A stretch of DNA of 64,000 nt from Paenibacillus terrae (GCF_000943545.1 NZ_JTHP01000016.1:1-64000); one strand, 5' to 3'. Shown: positions 18,294-28,485, numbered from the stretch's first letter. The notes: generated by a model not told the origin, from the sequence alone. Numbers and translations: made by a program.

Positions 18294-19133
18294 GTGAAAA
18301 AACTTAAAAGAAGCTCACGATTGGTGGAAATGACACAATTTTTGCTGTCACGGCCGCATACGCTGGTGCCTCTTACGCATTTTGCGGATCGTTATGGGGC
18401 GGCTAAATCGTCCATAAGCGAAGACCTGGCCATTATCAAGGAAGTATTTGAGGATGAAGGCATTGGTGAGCTTCTGACGTTGGCGGGAGCGGCAGGAGGC
18501 GTCAAGCTGATCCCAAGACTGTCCAAGCAGCATGCACTCACATTTGCGAATGACCTGTGTGCACAGCTGGAGCAGCCGGATCGCATCTTACCCGGAGGAT
18601 ATCTGTATCTGTCGGATCTGCTGGGTCAACCAGCGATGATGAATGAGGCTGGTAAAATATTCGCTACTGCGTTTGCCAACAGACAGATCGATGTAGTCAT
18701 GACGGTGGAGACCAAAGGGATTCCGCTTGCCTATGCAACCGGGGCACAACTGAACTTGCCCGTTGTCCTCGTACGGCGTGATCATCAGGTAACGGAGGGC
18801 TCGGCAGTGAGTATTAATTACGTCTCAGGGTCACAAAAGAGCCTGCATACGATGTCATTGTCCAGACGGGCGATGCGCGAGAAATCGCGTGTACTCATCG
18901 TGGATGATTTTATGAAGGCAGGTGGCACGATTCAGGGGATGGTCGACTTGCTGGCTGAGTTTGATGCTGAGGTAGCCGGAGTAGGTGTGCTGGTAGAATC
19001 GGGCGAGGTGGAGAATGGAGAACGCTTGCTGCACGATTATATTTCACTGGCGAATCTGACCGCGGTCGATTCTCGAAGCAAGCAAATTACAGTCAAGCTG
19101 GGGAATTATTTTGATGAATCTACAGGTCAGTAA
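18294..19133 (+). CDS. purR: Purine operon repressor PurR
   Basis: A 279-residue repressor with an N-terminal winged-helix domain (about 1-75) and a phosphoribosyltransferase-fold domain. The PRPP-binding motif is VLIVDDFMKAGGT (about 201-213). In Gram-positive bacteria it represses purine genes and is released by PRPP. GTG start with GAGGAA six bases upstream. In B. subtilis the RidA-family gene yabJ follows; here spoVG is next and no such gene lies between. Confidence 0.95.
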   Translation: MKKLKRSSRLVEMTQFLLSRPHTLVPLTHFADRYGAAKSSISEDLAIIKEVFEDEGIGELLTLAGAAGGVKLIPRLSKQHALTFANDLCAQLEQPDRILPGGYLYLSDLLGQPAMMNEAGKIFATAFANRQIDVVMTVETKGIPLAYATGAQLNLPVVLVRRDHQVTEGSAVSINYVSGSQKSLHTMSLSRRAMREKSRVLIVDDFMKAGGTIQGMVDLLAEFDAEVAGVGVLVESGEVENGERLLHDYISLANLTAVDSRSKQITVKLGNYFDESTGQ

Positions 19134-19295
19134 ATGTCACAATTCATCAAAAAATACCTAAATATGTCGAAAAGAAATCTTTTCAAAAAAATTACCTGAA
19201 TTTAGGATACGTTTTGTCCAAAAAAAGAAGGAATTCGAAATGCTGTGTGGAATGTATACACCAAGTCCTATTTGGAAAAAGGTGGTGAAACACAC

Positions 19296-19583
19296 ATGCA
19301 GATTACGGATGTTAGACTCCGCCGAGTGAACTCAGAAGGAAGAATGAAGGCGATTGCATCCATTACGATTGATAACGAGTTTGTAGTTCATGACATCCGA
19401 GTTATCGATGGTAATAACGGGATGTTCGTGGCTATGCCTAGCAAACGCACCCCGGACGGAGAGTTTCGCGATATCGCCCATCCTATATCTTCAGGAACCC
19501 GGGAGAAGATCCAGGCTGCTGTACTAACTGAGTACGAACGCGCAGCGGTGGATGAAGAAGTAGCTATTGAAGAAGGCGCTTAA
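19296..19583 (+). CDS. spoVG: SpoVG regulator
   Basis: A 95-residue SpoVG-family nucleic-acid-binding protein acting in septation and sporulation control. [47 protein letters not shown] are family marks. The start at 19296 follows AAGGTGGTGA by about eight bases; the upstream in-frame ATG at 19245 has no ribosome site. In B. subtilis it needs sigma-H and is repressed by AbrB. The leader contains ATGTCGAA at 19164, a 0A-like site, but no clear sigma-H site. Confidence 0.95.
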   Translation: MQITDVRLRRVNSEGRMKAIASITIDNEFVVHDIRVIDGNNGMFVAMPSKRTPDGEFRDIAHPISSGTREKIQAAVLTEYERAAVDEEVAIEEGA

Positions 19584-19613
19584 TTCGCCTAAAGCAAGAT
19601 TGGGGTACAAAAG

Positions 19614-19651
19614 AAAAAGGGGGCCACAAACTGTGGCTCTCTTTTCTTTTT
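19614..19651 (+). terminator. Rho-independent terminator after spoVG
   Basis: GGCCACA pairs with TGTGGCT around a short loop, with flanking A-rich and T-rich arms extending the stem. Confidence 0.8.
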
Positions 19652-19797
19652 GTCTGGAATGAGATATATTCTTTAATGAGTTAACAGTCAGTTTTAAGGC
19701 AACTTGGAGCCATCCGGGCTGCCGAAGCGACTTTTTCATAAGACAGGGATCAAGCAGCAATGCGTCCCGGGGGATGAATGTCCAGCACAAGCTGGCC

Positions 19798-19848
19798 TGA
19801 AAAAATAGCCATTAACTAAAGGTTCACCGTTATTTTTCAGGAGGATTG
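19798..19848 (+). other. Hairpin and duplicated ribosome-site-like motif in the glmU leader
   Basis: CTGAAAAA (19798) pairs with TTTTTCAG (about 19834), which runs into AGGAGG followed by a three-codon frame. A near copy, GTTATTTTCAGGATAGGAGG, sits right before glmU. No known riboswitch fits. Weak support. Confidence 0.2.
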
Positions 19849-19932
19849 TGAAAAGGTAAGAAAAATCTGATCTGGAAATTAACGTTTTAGCCAAAGGGAA
19901 ATTGTTATTTTCAGGATAGGAGGTTGGACTTG

Positions 19933-21327
19933 TTGGAAAGGTTGGCAGTCATTCTTGCCGCAGGGCAGGGAAAACGTATGAGATCCAAATTATATAAAGT
20001 TCTGCATCCGGTATGCGGGAAACCGATGGTCGGTCATGTACTCGACACGGTTCGTGACATCGGAGTGTCCCGCAGTGTGGTGATTGTGGGTCACGGTGCG
20101 GAAGCGGTACAGTCTTATTTGGGACCGTCGGCAGAATATGCGCTTCAGGCAGAGCAGTTGGGAACGGGGCATGCTGTCAAGCAGGCCAAAGACTTGCTCG
20201 GTCAGGAGAAAGGTACGACCATCGTCATCTGTGGAGACACCCCATTGATTACAGCGGAAACACTGGAGGGCTTGGTGCAGCTACATGAGAGTCGGGGAGC
20301 GGCCGCAACAATTCTGACCGCTGAGTTGGACGACCCTAAGGGATACGGCCGGGTCATCCGTGATGCTGCGGGAGCAGTGCTCAAGATCGTGGAGCAGAAG
20401 GATTGCTCACCTGAGGAAGACGCTGTTCGGGAAATCAACACAGGAACGTACTGCTTTGATAATGCCAAGCTGTTCGCAGCTTTGGACAAAGTAACCAACA
20501 CCAATGCACAGCAGGAATACTACCTGACAGATGTCATTGGTATTTTGCATAGCGAAGGCGAGAAGGTTGAGGCATATTTAACAGATGATGTGTCGGAATC
20601 CATCGGTGTGAACGATAGGGTCGCTTTATCAGTGGCTGAGGGATACATGCGAGAACGCATTGTGCGCAAGCATATGCTGAACGGTGTGACCATCATTGAT
20701 CCGTCCTCTACCTACATCGAGAGTGAGGTTGTCATTGGCTCCGATACAGTGCTGTATCCGAACACATGGCTGCGAGGTCAAACACAAATCGGTGAAGATT
20801 GTGTGATTGGTCCGCAGACTGAGATTCAGGATACCCTTATTCATTCTGGCGCAACGGTGAAACATTCGGTGTTGAACGAAGCTGAAGTGGGCAGCAGTAC
20901 ATCTGTGGGTCCGTTTGCCTATCTGCGTCCGGGTGCGAAGCTGGGTGAGCATGTGAAGATTGGTGATTTTGTTGAGGTGAAAAATGCGACCATTGGTGAT
21001 CATTCCAAGGTGTCCCATTTGAGCTATGTCGGTGATGCCAAGGTAGGTACAAACGTTAATATCGGTTGTGGGGCAATAACGGTTAATTATGATGGGTATA
21101 ATAAATCTATTACAGAAATTGAAGATGATGCCTTTATTGGCAGTAATGTGAATCTGATCGCCCCAATTAAGATCGGAAAAGGTGCTTATGTCGTAGCAGG
21201 CTCCACCGTAACACATGCTGTCCCTGATAACGATCTGGCCATTGCCAGACCGCGTCAAGAGAACAAAGCCGGATATGCGGATAAAATCCGCGCGCGTGCC
21301 AAAGCGAAGAAGAAAAGATCGGAATAA
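19933..21327 (+). CDS. glmU: Bifunctional UDP-GlcNAc pyrophosphorylase / GlcN-1-P acetyltransferase
   Basis: A 464-residue enzyme that makes UDP-GlcNAc for the cell wall. The N-terminal nucleotidyltransferase starts [19 protein letters not shown] and includes GTGHAV and CGDTPLI. The C-terminal left-handed beta-helix (about 250-440) has hexapeptide repeats such as [13 protein letters not shown] and the acetyl-CoA region [18 protein letters not shown] 19933 is nine bases after AGGAGG; TTG 19930 is possible. It precedes prs, as in Bacillus. Confidence 0.96.
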   Translation: MERLAVILAAGQGKRMRSKLYKVLHPVCGKPMVGHVLDTVRDIGVSRSVVIVGHGAEAVQSYLGPSAEYALQAEQLGTGHAVKQAKDLLGQEKGTTIVICGDTPLITAETLEGLVQLHESRGAAATILTAELDDPKGYGRVIRDAAGAVLKIVEQKDCSPEEDAVREINTGTYCFDNAKLFAALDKVTNTNAQQEYYLTDVIGILHSEGEKVEAYLTDDVSESIGVNDRVALSVAEGYMRERIVRKHMLNGVTIIDPSSTYIESEVVIGSDTVLYPNTWLRGQTQIGEDCVIGPQTEIQDTLIHSGATVKHSVLNEAEVGSSTSVGPFAYLRPGAKLGEHVKIGDFVEVKNATIGDHSKVSHLSYVGDAKVGTNVNIGCGAITVNYDGYNKSITEIEDDAFIGSNVNLIAPIKIGKGAYVVAGSTVTHAVPDNDLAIARPRQENKAGYADKIRARAKAKKKRSE

Positions 21328-21386
21328 CCTTAATCAGCAAGCTGTTGGATCTGTAATGAATGAATCAGCACGGAGGGTTTCTATAA

Positions 21387-22340
21387 ATGACTTATTGCGA
21401 TTCCAAACTCAAAATATTTACTTGTAACTCCAATCCGAAGTTGGCCCACCAGATTGCGGACTATATCGGAATTCCAATGGGGGAATCCCATACCACATCG
21501 TTTAGTGACGGTGAAATCCAGATCAAGCTGTCTGAAAGTGTACGCGGTTGCCACGTATACATTGTGCAGTCGACTTGTCTGCCAGTTAACGACAACTTGA
21601 TGGAGTTACTGGTTATGGTTGATGCACTCAAGCGGGCTTCCGCCAAAAGCATTAATGTCGTTATGCCATATTACGGCTATGCCCGTCAGGATCGGAAAGC
21701 ACGTTCACGTGATCCGATCACGGCGAAGCTTGTCGCTAACCTGATTGAAAAAGCGGGTGCTCACCGTGTAATCAGTATGGATTTGCATGCGATGCAAATT
21801 CAGGGATTCTTTGATATTCCGGTGGATCATATGTTCGGTGCGCCAATTCTGGCCCAGTATTTCCGTTCGAAGCAGATTGAAAACCCGGTTGTCGTTTCCC
21901 CTGACCACGGCGGTGTTGTGCGTGCGCGGAAGTTAGCGGATTTCCTGAATGCCCCGCTGGCTATTATCGACAAACGTCGTCCTGAGCCGAACGTAAGTGA
22001 AGTAATGAACATCATCGGAAATATTGAGGGTAAAACCGCTATTCTGATTGATGACATTATTGATACAGCGGGAACCATCGTGCTGGGCGCGAATGCGCTC
22101 AAGGAAGGCGGCGTAACGGACGTGTATGCGTGCTGTACGCATGCCGTGCTCTCCGGGCCTGCTATGGAAAGACTGGAGAATTCACCGTTAAAAGAGGTGG
22201 TCGTGACGGATACCATTCCGATCGTTCACCCCAATCCGACAAGCAAGCTGAAGGTATTATCTGTGGCTCCATTAATGGGAGAAGCCATTATCCGTGTGCA
22301 TGAGGAATTGTCAATCAGCAAACTGTTTGAAATCGAATAA
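21387..22340 (+). CDS. prs: Ribose-phosphate pyrophosphokinase
   Basis: A 317-residue PRPP synthetase feeding purine, pyrimidine, NAD, His and Trp synthesis. [43 protein letters not shown] and the PRPP loop [12 protein letters not shown] are intact. GGAGGG lies about nine bases before the ATG. Sixty bases follow glmU, so they likely share a transcript. The general stress gene ctc (rplY), next in B. subtilis, is absent; a minus-strand gene follows instead. Confidence 0.96.
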   Translation: MTYCDSKLKIFTCNSNPKLAHQIADYIGIPMGESHTTSFSDGEIQIKLSESVRGCHVYIVQSTCLPVNDNLMELLVMVDALKRASAKSINVVMPYYGYARQDRKARSRDPITAKLVANLIEKAGAHRVISMDLHAMQIQGFFDIPVDHMFGAPILAQYFRSKQIENPVVVSPDHGGVVRARKLADFLNAPLAIIDKRRPEPNVSEVMNIIGNIEGKTAILIDDIIDTAGTIVLGANALKEGGVTDVYACCTHAVLSGPAMERLENSPLKEVVVTDTIPIVHPNPTSKLKVLSVAPLMGEAIIRVHEELSISKLFEIE

Positions 22341-22352
22341 GCGCTGGCTCAT

Positions 22353-22396
22353 TAAAAAAAGGGGTTGCCTTTTCCAACTGGAAAAGGTAACCCCTA
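22353..22396 (-). terminator. Rho-independent terminator for the minus-strand gene (hairpin shared with prs)
   Basis: AGGGGTTACCTTTTCC pairs with GGAAAAGGCAACCCCT, a 16-base stem with one mismatch, and is followed on the minus strand by seven T residues. On the plus strand there is no T-run, so it is built for the small minus-strand gene although prs ends next to it. Confidence 0.85.
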
Positions 22397-22409
22397 TCAG
22401 CATGTCAGG

Positions 22410-22610
22410 CTAAAAGCCCGGTCTGGATATAAATGTGAAGCGCTGACGATTGTATAGCGTGTCCTCCATTTCGACAAAATGCTCGTTAAAACGCGCAATG
22501 ATGCCAATCTGGATATGTACATTCCCGTCATAGACTTGGACAGGAACCGAATGTTTTAAATGATATAGAAAATGGCTGTCATATAAGAGGATATTACCCT
22601 GATTGAGCAT
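22410..22610 (-). CDS. Small conserved-looking protein of unknown function
   Basis: I do not recognise this 66-residue protein. It opens MLNQGNILLYDS and is rich in beta-forming residues (VPVQVYDGNVHIQIGIIAR, then FVEMED and RFTFISRPGF), which hints at a small beta-barrel. Support for a real gene comes from AGGAAGG on the minus strand about nine to eleven bases before the ATG, TTGATT and TATACT upstream (about 15 apart) and a strong terminator just after it in the same direction. A GTG at 22622 is an alternative start. It stands alone, opposite to all neighbours. Confidence 0.7.
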   Translation of the reverse strand: MLNQGNILLYDSHFLYHLKHSVPVQVYDGNVHIQIGIIARFNEHFVEMEDTLYNRQRFTFISRPGF

Positions 22611-22685
22611 ACCAGCACGCACCTTCCTGTTCAGTATAACTATTTTACCAAAAAATCAAGACTTCGAAAGAGGGTGTCACGGTTT

Positions 22686-23246
22686 ATGAAGTGGATTGTA
22701 GGATTGGGCAACCCCGGTCCCCAATACGAAAAAACGAGACATAATGTTGGATTTATGGCGCTGGATGCTCTGGCCGCCCGTCATAACATCCAGATTAACC
22801 AAAGTAAATGCAAGGCGTTGATTGGAGAAGGACATATTGGTGGAGTGAAAACCGTGCTGATCAAGCCGATGACCTATATGAATCTCTCAGGCGAGTCTCT
22901 GCGTGCTTATATGGACTATTACAAAGCGGATATGGATGATTTGGTCGTGGTTTACGATGATTTGGATACAGAAGTCGGCAAAATAAGACTCCGCTATCAA
23001 GGTAGTGCAGGCGGGCATAACGGGATCAAGTCGATTATCCAGCATACCGGCACACAATCCTTTAATCGGGTTCGTATGGGCATTTCCCGCCCTGAACCTG
23101 GCTACGCCATCGTGGACTATGTTCTGGGAACCTTTCCGAAGAAGGAGAAGGAATTGCTGGCTGGAATGATAGAGGACACGTGTGATGCTTTGGAATACAG
23201 CTTGGGTCATCCTTTTGAACGGACTATGGCTGAATTCAATAAGTAA
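22686..23246 (+). CDS. pth: Peptidyl-tRNA hydrolase
   Basis: A 186-residue enzyme (SpoVC in B. subtilis) that frees tRNA from dropped peptidyl-tRNA. MKWIVGLGNPGPQYEKTRHN carries the catalytic histidine, and KPMTYMNLSG, YDDLD and GSAGGHNGIKS follow. ATG 22686 fits the family start; a GTG at 22674 abuts the ribosome site. It is followed by fin, the same order as in Bacillus. Confidence 0.95.
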   Translation: MKWIVGLGNPGPQYEKTRHNVGFMALDALAARHNIQINQSKCKALIGEGHIGGVKTVLIKPMTYMNLSGESLRAYMDYYKADMDDLVVVYDDLDTEVGKIRLRYQGSAGGHNGIKSIIQHTGTQSFNRVRMGISRPEPGYAIVDYVLGTFPKKEKELLAGMIEDTCDALEYSLGHPFERTMAEFNK

Positions 23247-23333
23247 GGTCCGGAGCAGGCAGGATGGGCTTAAATGGAAGTTTGTTGGACATACTGAAAG
23301 GTATAGAAAACTTTCAGGAGGCATATACATTAC

Positions 23334-23564
23334 ATGATTGTGAATTATGTATGCAGACATTGTCGAACTTTCTTGGGACGGATTGATTCCGCAGCAATAA
23401 CCGAAGAAAGGTTGGGCTTCCATTCCTTGACCCCTGCCGAACGTAGAGATATAATAGCGTATAATTCGGGCGGTGAAGTGACCGTCAAAGTCATTTGCGA
23501 GCATTGCAACCAGGCGCTGGAAAATAATCCGGAGCTAAGCCTGCTCGTAAATCCGCTCCAATAA
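23334..23564 (+). CDS. fin: Anti-sigma-F factor Fin
   Basis: A 76-residue protein of the Fin (YabK) family, which in B. subtilis inhibits sigma-F late in forespore development and helps the switch to sigma-G. Two pairs, CRHC near residue 7 and CEHC near residue 56, should bind zinc. LGFHSLTPAERRDIIAY is typical of the family. AGGAGG lies about 11 bases before the ATG. With gin at 1014 this gives two small zinc-type sigma inhibitors in one window. Confidence 0.92.
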   Translation: MIVNYVCRHCRTFLGRIDSAAITEERLGFHSLTPAERRDIIAYNSGGEVTVKVICEHCNQALENNPELSLLVNPLQ

Positions 23565-23623
23565 CAGGTATTCAACTGGTCTCATGTACCAGCTTGAGAG
23601 GTGAAGCGGTAATCCCGCTTATG

Positions 23624-23655
23624 GAGCCTTGGCAGCCTTGCTGAGGCTTCTTTTT
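23624..23655 (+). terminator. Rho-independent terminator after fin
   Basis: AGCCT pairs with AGGCT, with inner GCA-TGC pairing, followed by TTCTTTTT. Confidence 0.65.
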
Positions 23656-23770
23656 CAGTTTGCTGCTCTCTCCCAGAGTAAGCGTGTAATACCTGTTGCT
23701 ATTCAGTTACATGCCGTTATTGTGAATAAATTTACATGCAACTATTTATAAGCATAAAGGGGTGCCTTTT

Positions 23771-26700
23771 TTGTTACAAGCACTTATTCAGGCTTTTACC
23801 AAGGATGCTGATTATGCATCCATTGCAGCAGGTATTTCATCAGGCATGAAGGAACAGCTCATATCTGGTTTATCGGGCTCTTCCCGACAGGTACTGATGG
23901 CCGCGCTTGCCGAAGATACCGGACGACCGATCCTGGTCATGACGCACAACATGTTTGCCGCTCAAAAAATAGCAGATGATTTGCAGGAAGCGCTTCCTCC
24001 AGAACGGGTTTTGTTGTACCCCTCGAATGAGCTGGTAGCTGCTGAGGCCGCCATATCCAGCCCGGAGACGCTATCCCAACGAATTGAAGTATTGATACGA
24101 TGCGCCCGGGGTTTTCGTGGGATTGTTGTCGTGCCGTTTTCTGGTGTCCGGCGTTTGCTGCCGCTTCCAGAGACATGGCGTGAAGCCCGAATCGAGCTGA
24201 AAGAAGGCGAAACGATCCAACTGGAGCCGTTTTTGCTGCATATGGTCGAGATGGGATACCAGCGGGTGGAGCGTGTAGAATCACGTGGAGAGATGAGTGT
24301 CCGTGGCGGGATTATCGATTTTTATCCGATGACAACCCGTTGGGGCTACCGCGTGGAGCTGTTCGATGATGAAATTGACTCCATCCGTATGTTCGACCCG
24401 CAAGATCAGCGTTCGGTGGAAAAGGTGCAGGAAGTTACCGTAACGCCGTGCAAGGAAGTCATAGCGGATAACGCTCGTATGGATCAGGCGGCAGATGCCG
24501 CAGCGATTCTGTTGGAGGAGCAGCTCGGCAAAATGACAGACCGTCAGGCCAAGCTGCATCTGAAAGAAGAGATTCACCGCGAAATTGAGCTGCTGCGTGA
24601 GCATGTGTATTTTGACGAAATCTATAAATATATCTCGCTGTTGTATCCCGAACGCAAAACCTTGGCAGATTACATGCCGGAAGACACCATTCTGATCATT
24701 GACGAGCCGGCGCGGATGCTGGAAACAGCCAAGCAGCTTGAACGGGATGAGTCCGAGTGGAATTTGCATTTGCTTCAAAACGGTAAAACGTTACCGCAGC
24801 TAGAGCTGTCGGATAACGCGGACAATCTGCTGTATAACCGGAGATTCCAGACGTTGTTCCTGTCGATCTTTCTCCGTCAGGTTCCGCATACACAGCCGCA
24901 AAATATTTTGAATTTCATCTGCCGGGGCATGCAGGATTTCCACGGTCAAATGAATGTGCTCAAGGCGGAAATGGATCGCTGGCGCAAGGCGGGCACACAG
25001 GTTATGATGCTGGCGAGTGGAGACGAGCGGCTGGATCGGATGCGCCGGGTGCTTCAGGATTACGGTATTGATGAGCCAACGATGGCTATCGGCAATTTGC
25101 AAAGCGGTTTTGAGATGCCATCTATTCATTTGGCGGTGATTACCGAGGGCGAAATGTTCTCGCAAAAGCAGCGCAAAGCACGCAAGCAGGGCCGCCATGT
25201 GGACAACGCAGAGCGGATTAAGAGCTATAGCGAGCTGAAGGTGGGCGACTATGTCGTACACCAGAATCACGGGATCGGGAAGTACATGGGGATCGGTACG
25301 CTGGAGGTTGGCGGTATCCATAAGGATTACATGCACATTCTCTATGCGGGCGGCGATAAGCTGTCTGTACCGATTGAGCAGATTGACCTAATTCAGAAGT
25401 ATGTCGGCTCAGAGGACAAGGAACCTAAGATTTACAAGCTGGGCGGAAATGAATGGACACGAGTGAAGAGCAAGGTTCGCAGCTCGGTTCAGGACATTGC
25501 TGATGATTTGATCAAGCTGTATGCAGAACGGCAGTCAGCGCCGGGTTTTGCTTTTGAAAAGGATTCACCGGAACAGCAGGAATTTGAGGATATGTTCCCG
25601 TATGAAGAGACACGTGACCAGATTCGGGCAATTGAAGAGATCAAGAAGGACATGGAGCAGAGCCGTCCGATGGATCGTTTGCTATGCGGTGATGTGGGCT
25701 ACGGCAAAACAGAGGTCGCCATTCGTGCTGCGTTTAAATCAGCCATTGAGGGCAAGCAGGTGGCCGTGTTAGTACCGACGACGATTTTGGCACAGCAGCA
25801 TTATGAGACGTTCCGTGAGCGCTTTTCCGGGTATCCGTTCAACATTCAGGTGTTGAGCCGTTTCCGTTCGCGCAAGGAGCAGAATGAGACGATTAAAGGG
25901 GTTCGTCAGGGGACGATCGATATTGTCATTGGCACCCATCGCCTGCTGTCGCAGGATCTGGTGTTTAAGGATCTGGGGATGCTCATTGTCGATGAGGAAC
26001 AGCGGTTTGGTGTGACGCATAAAGAAAAGCTGAAAAAGCTGAAAACGAATGTGGACGTGTTGACTTTAACGGCTACGCCTATTCCGCGTACGCTGCACAT
26101 GTCTATGCTCGGGGTTCGCGATTTGTCGGTCATTGAGACACCGCCGGAAAATCGTTTTCCGGTGCAGACTTATGTTGTCGAGCACAGCCAAACGTTGGTG
26201 CGTGAGGCGATTGAACGCGAGATGGCACGTGGAGGACAGGTGTACTACCTGTATAATCGCGTACAGGGCATTCAGGAAATGGCTGCCGAGATCAATGCGC
26301 TTGTGCCGGATGCCAAGGTGGGCGTGGGTCACGGTCAGATGTCCGAATCCGAGCTGGAGAAGACTATTTTGGACTTCCTGGACGGTGAATACGATGTACT
26401 GGTCAGCACCAGCATTATTGAGACCGGGGTGGATATTCCGAATGTGAATACACTCATCGTGCATGATGCCGATAAAATGGGGCTGTCCCAGCTTTATCAG
26501 CTGCGTGGGCGTGTAGGCCGTTCCAACCGGATTGCCTATGCTTATTTTACGTACCAGCGGGATAAGGTGCTGACGGAAGTGGCAGAGAAGCGTCTTCAGT
26601 CGATCAAGGAGTTTACGGAGCTGGGCTCCGGGTTCAAGATCGCGATGCGCGATTTGTCGATTCGCGGAGCGGGGAATTTGCTCGGTGCAGAGCAGCACGG

Positions 26701-27298
26701 ATTCATTGCATCCGTCGGTTTTGACCTTTACTCGCAAATGCTGGCTGAGGAAATTAATAAGCGCAAGGTTAGCGTACTTGGAGAAGAGGATCTGTCGAAT
26801 CGAAATTGGAGTACGTCCATTGATTTGGGCGTGGATGCTTACCTGCCAGGAGATTATATTTACGACAGTATTCAGAAGATTGAGATTTATAAAAAGGTTG
26901 CAGCAGTCAGCACGTTTGACGAGGCAATGGAGCTGGAGGATGAGCTGGTTGACCGCTTTGGTGATTTGCCGGAGGCTGTGCGTCATTTGTTGGCTGTAGC
27001 CCGTCTCAAGGTATACGGACGCATGTATGGCATTGAGTCCATTGTCCAGCGGGATGACAACATCGTGTTGAAATTCCACGAAGGGCGCCAGCAGGCGGTA
27101 CAGACCGCCAAACTTGCGGAGATTGGCAATCGCTTTGAAAGACGTGTACAATTTGAACAGGGCACTCCTATGAGCGCACGCATCAAAGGCAGAGGTCTGG
27201 ATGATCCACAGATACTAGAGCTGCTGGAGCAATTTTTGAGTGCACTAAAAGATGCATTCACCTTGAAGGAGGAACTGCAAAATGTCACAACCAAATAA
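23771..27298 (+). CDS. mfd: Transcription-repair coupling factor Mfd
   Basis: An 1175-residue DNA translocase that removes stalled RNA polymerase and recruits UvrA. The N-terminal UvrB-like region (GLSGSSRQVLMAALAED and on) is followed by the RNA-polymerase-interacting domain near residue 490 (VGDYVVHQNHGIGKYMGI). The motor has Walker A GDVGYGKTEVA, DEEQRFG, LTATPIPRTLHMSM and QLRGRVGRS. The C-terminal UvrA-binding domain is present. TTG 23771 is eight bases after AAGGGG; a GTG at 23762 overlaps that site. It overlaps the next gene by 17 bases. Confidence 0.96.
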   Translation: MLQALIQAFTKDADYASIAAGISSGMKEQLISGLSGSSRQVLMAALAEDTGRPILVMTHNMFAAQKIADDLQEALPPERVLLYPSNELVAAEAAISSPETLSQRIEVLIRCARGFRGIVVVPFSGVRRLLPLPETWREARIELKEGETIQLEPFLLHMVEMGYQRVERVESRGEMSVRGGIIDFYPMTTRWGYRVELFDDEIDSIRMFDPQDQRSVEKVQEVTVTPCKEVIADNARMDQAADAAAILLEEQLGKMTDRQAKLHLKEEIHREIELLREHVYFDEIYKYISLLYPERKTLADYMPEDTILIIDEPARMLETAKQLERDESEWNLHLLQNGKTLPQLELSDNADNLLYNRRFQTLFLSIFLRQVPHTQPQNILNFICRGMQDFHGQMNVLKAEMDRWRKAGTQVMMLASGDERLDRMRRVLQDYGIDEPTMAIGNLQSGFEMPSIHLAVITEGEMFSQKQRKARKQGRHVDNAERIKSYSELKVGDYVVHQNHGIGKYMGIGTLEVGGIHKDYMHILYAGGDKLSVPIEQIDLIQKYVGSEDKEPKIYKLGGNEWTRVKSKVRSSVQDIADDLIKLYAERQSAPGFAFEKDSPEQQEFEDMFPYEETRDQIRAIEEIKKDMEQSRPMDRLLCGDVGYGKTEVAIRAAFKSAIEGKQVAVLVPTTILAQQHYETFRERFSGYPFNIQVLSRFRSRKEQNETIKGVRQGTIDIVIGTHRLLSQDLVFKDLGMLIVDEEQRFGVTHKEKLKKLKTNVDVLTLTATPIPRTLHMSMLGVRDLSVIETPPENRFPVQTYVVEHSQTLVREAIEREMARGGQVYYLYNRVQGIQEMAAEINALVPDAKVGVGHGQMSESELEKTILDFLDGEYDVLVSTSIIETGVDIPNVNTLIVHDADKMGLSQLYQLRGRVGRSNRIAYAYFTYQRDKVLTEVAEKRLQSIKEFTELGSGFKIAMRDLSIRGAGNLLGAEQHGFIASVGFDLYSQMLAEEINKRKVSVLGEEDLSNRNWSTSIDLGVDAYLPGDYIYDSIQKIEIYKKVAAVSTFDEAMELEDELVDRFGDLPEAVRHLLAVARLKVYGRMYGIESIVQRDDNIVLKFHEGRQQAVQTAKLAEIGNRFERRVQFEQGTPMSARIKGRGLDDPQILELLEQFLSALKDAFTLKEELQNVTTK

Positions 27299-28400
27299 AA
27301 GAAAACCTTGGAGAATGCTATCGGTGGCCATTGCCGCGGTGCTGGCTATATCGGTGCTGGCAGCATGTACGAAGCAAGCCGAGGAGAGTAAGGTCAAGGA
27401 CCAACCGAAGGACAGCAGTAAGGTTGTCGTGACCTACACTGGCGGAACCATTACGGAAAATGAGTTTAACCAGGAAATCAGTATGATGAAATTCCTGTAT
27501 CCGGAATATGGAGCGATGCTTGCTTCGGATCAGGTGCGGGAGCAAATTGCCAAGCAAGAAGTGGTGTACAAGCTTTTGGCTGAAAAAGCAGACGATAAGT
27601 CCAAGGAACAGGGCGCCAAAGAAGGAACCGAACAACTGGAGCAGTATAAAAAGTCGGTTGGAGATGCTAAATTCAAGACATTTTTAAGTGATCAAAAACT
27701 GACTGAGCAGGGTGTGAAGGATTACTTTACCCGTGTGATGACGGTGATCAACAGTGAGACGAACAAAGTGACGGACGATCAGTTGAAACAGGAATTTGAG
27801 AAAAACAAAGATCAATTCACGACAGCAACCGTGCGCCATGTACTGATTAATTTTGAAGATCCAAAAACGAAGAAACAACGCAAGAAAGAAGATGCTCTCA
27901 AGCTGGCCAAAGAAGTGAAGGCGAAGCTGGATGGTGGAGCTGATTTTGCGACGATTGCCAAGAAATACTCAGAAGATCCGGGTTCGGCTTCCAATGGCGG
28001 TTTATATGAGAATGCATCCGTAGCTCAATGGGTGCCTGCATTCAAGGAAGCAGCCGAGAAGCAGCCGATCAATAAAATCGGAGATCCGGTGGAAACAGAA
28101 TACGGATATCACATCATCAAGGTGGAATCCCGCAATGAGCCTACGTTTGATAAATTGAAGGACAACGAGAAGGCTGCTTTGAAAAACAAGTTGGCTGGTG
28201 AAAGTATTCAAAACTTTACCGAAAAAGATTTGGCCAATCTTAATTTGAAATTCAACCTGCCGAAGGTACCTGCTTCGCAAGAGAAAAGCGGCACCACACC
28301 GGGCGCTGGCAGCACAACTACGCCTGAGGGCACTACAAGTGGCACCACTGATACCAAAGCAGGAACAGCCAAGGACGGAGCTACAACCGAAGGTAAATAA
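27282..28400 (+). CDS. prsA: PrsA-like lipoprotein foldase (parvulin PPIase)
   Basis: A 372-residue exported lipoprotein. The signal peptide ends in the lipobox LAAC (about 26-29). A SurA-like N-terminal domain flanks a parvulin domain (about 180-285) in which both key histidines are kept (VRHVLINF and YGYHIIKV) along with KKYSEDPGSASNGG. The last 50 residues are a low-complexity Gly/Thr/Ser/Ala tail, probably a wall-spanning linker. AAGGAGG precedes the ATG inside the end of mfd, so the two are coupled. B. subtilis has no such gene between mfd and spoVT. Confidence 0.9.
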   Translation: MSQPNKRKPWRMLSVAIAAVLAISVLAACTKQAEESKVKDQPKDSSKVVVTYTGGTITENEFNQEISMMKFLYPEYGAMLASDQVREQIAKQEVVYKLLAEKADDKSKEQGAKEGTEQLEQYKKSVGDAKFKTFLSDQKLTEQGVKDYFTRVMTVINSETNKVTDDQLKQEFEKNKDQFTTATVRHVLINFEDPKTKKQRKKEDALKLAKEVKAKLDGGADFATIAKKYSEDPGSASNGGLYENASVAQWVPAFKEAAEKQPINKIGDPVETEYGYHIIKVESRNEPTFDKLKDNEKAALKNKLAGESIQNFTEKDLANLNLKFNLPKVPASQEKSGTTPGAGSTTTPEGTTSGTTDTKAGTAKDGATTEGK

Positions 28401-28485
28401 CTGAACATGCATAAGGAATTGGGAACAGATGAATACTATGGTCAGATATCACCATAAACACCATGACCGTGACGTTCTTCGTGAC

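Noticed and set aside
19200..19245. Possible sigma-H promoter before spoVG
   Set aside because: AGGATAC and GGAAT are present but 23 bases apart by core motifs, too far for the usual sigma-H spacing of about 17.
20940..21110. Repeat-like sequence in glmU
   Set aside because: These are codons of the hexapeptide repeats of the acetyltransferase domain, not a CRISPR or mobile element.
20629..21258. Minus-strand frame of 209 codons inside glmU
   Set aside because: Mirror of the hexapeptide repeats of glmU.
26066..27151. Minus-strand frame of 361 codons inside mfd
   Set aside because: Antisense shadow of a clearly coding gene; no ribosome site or known motif.
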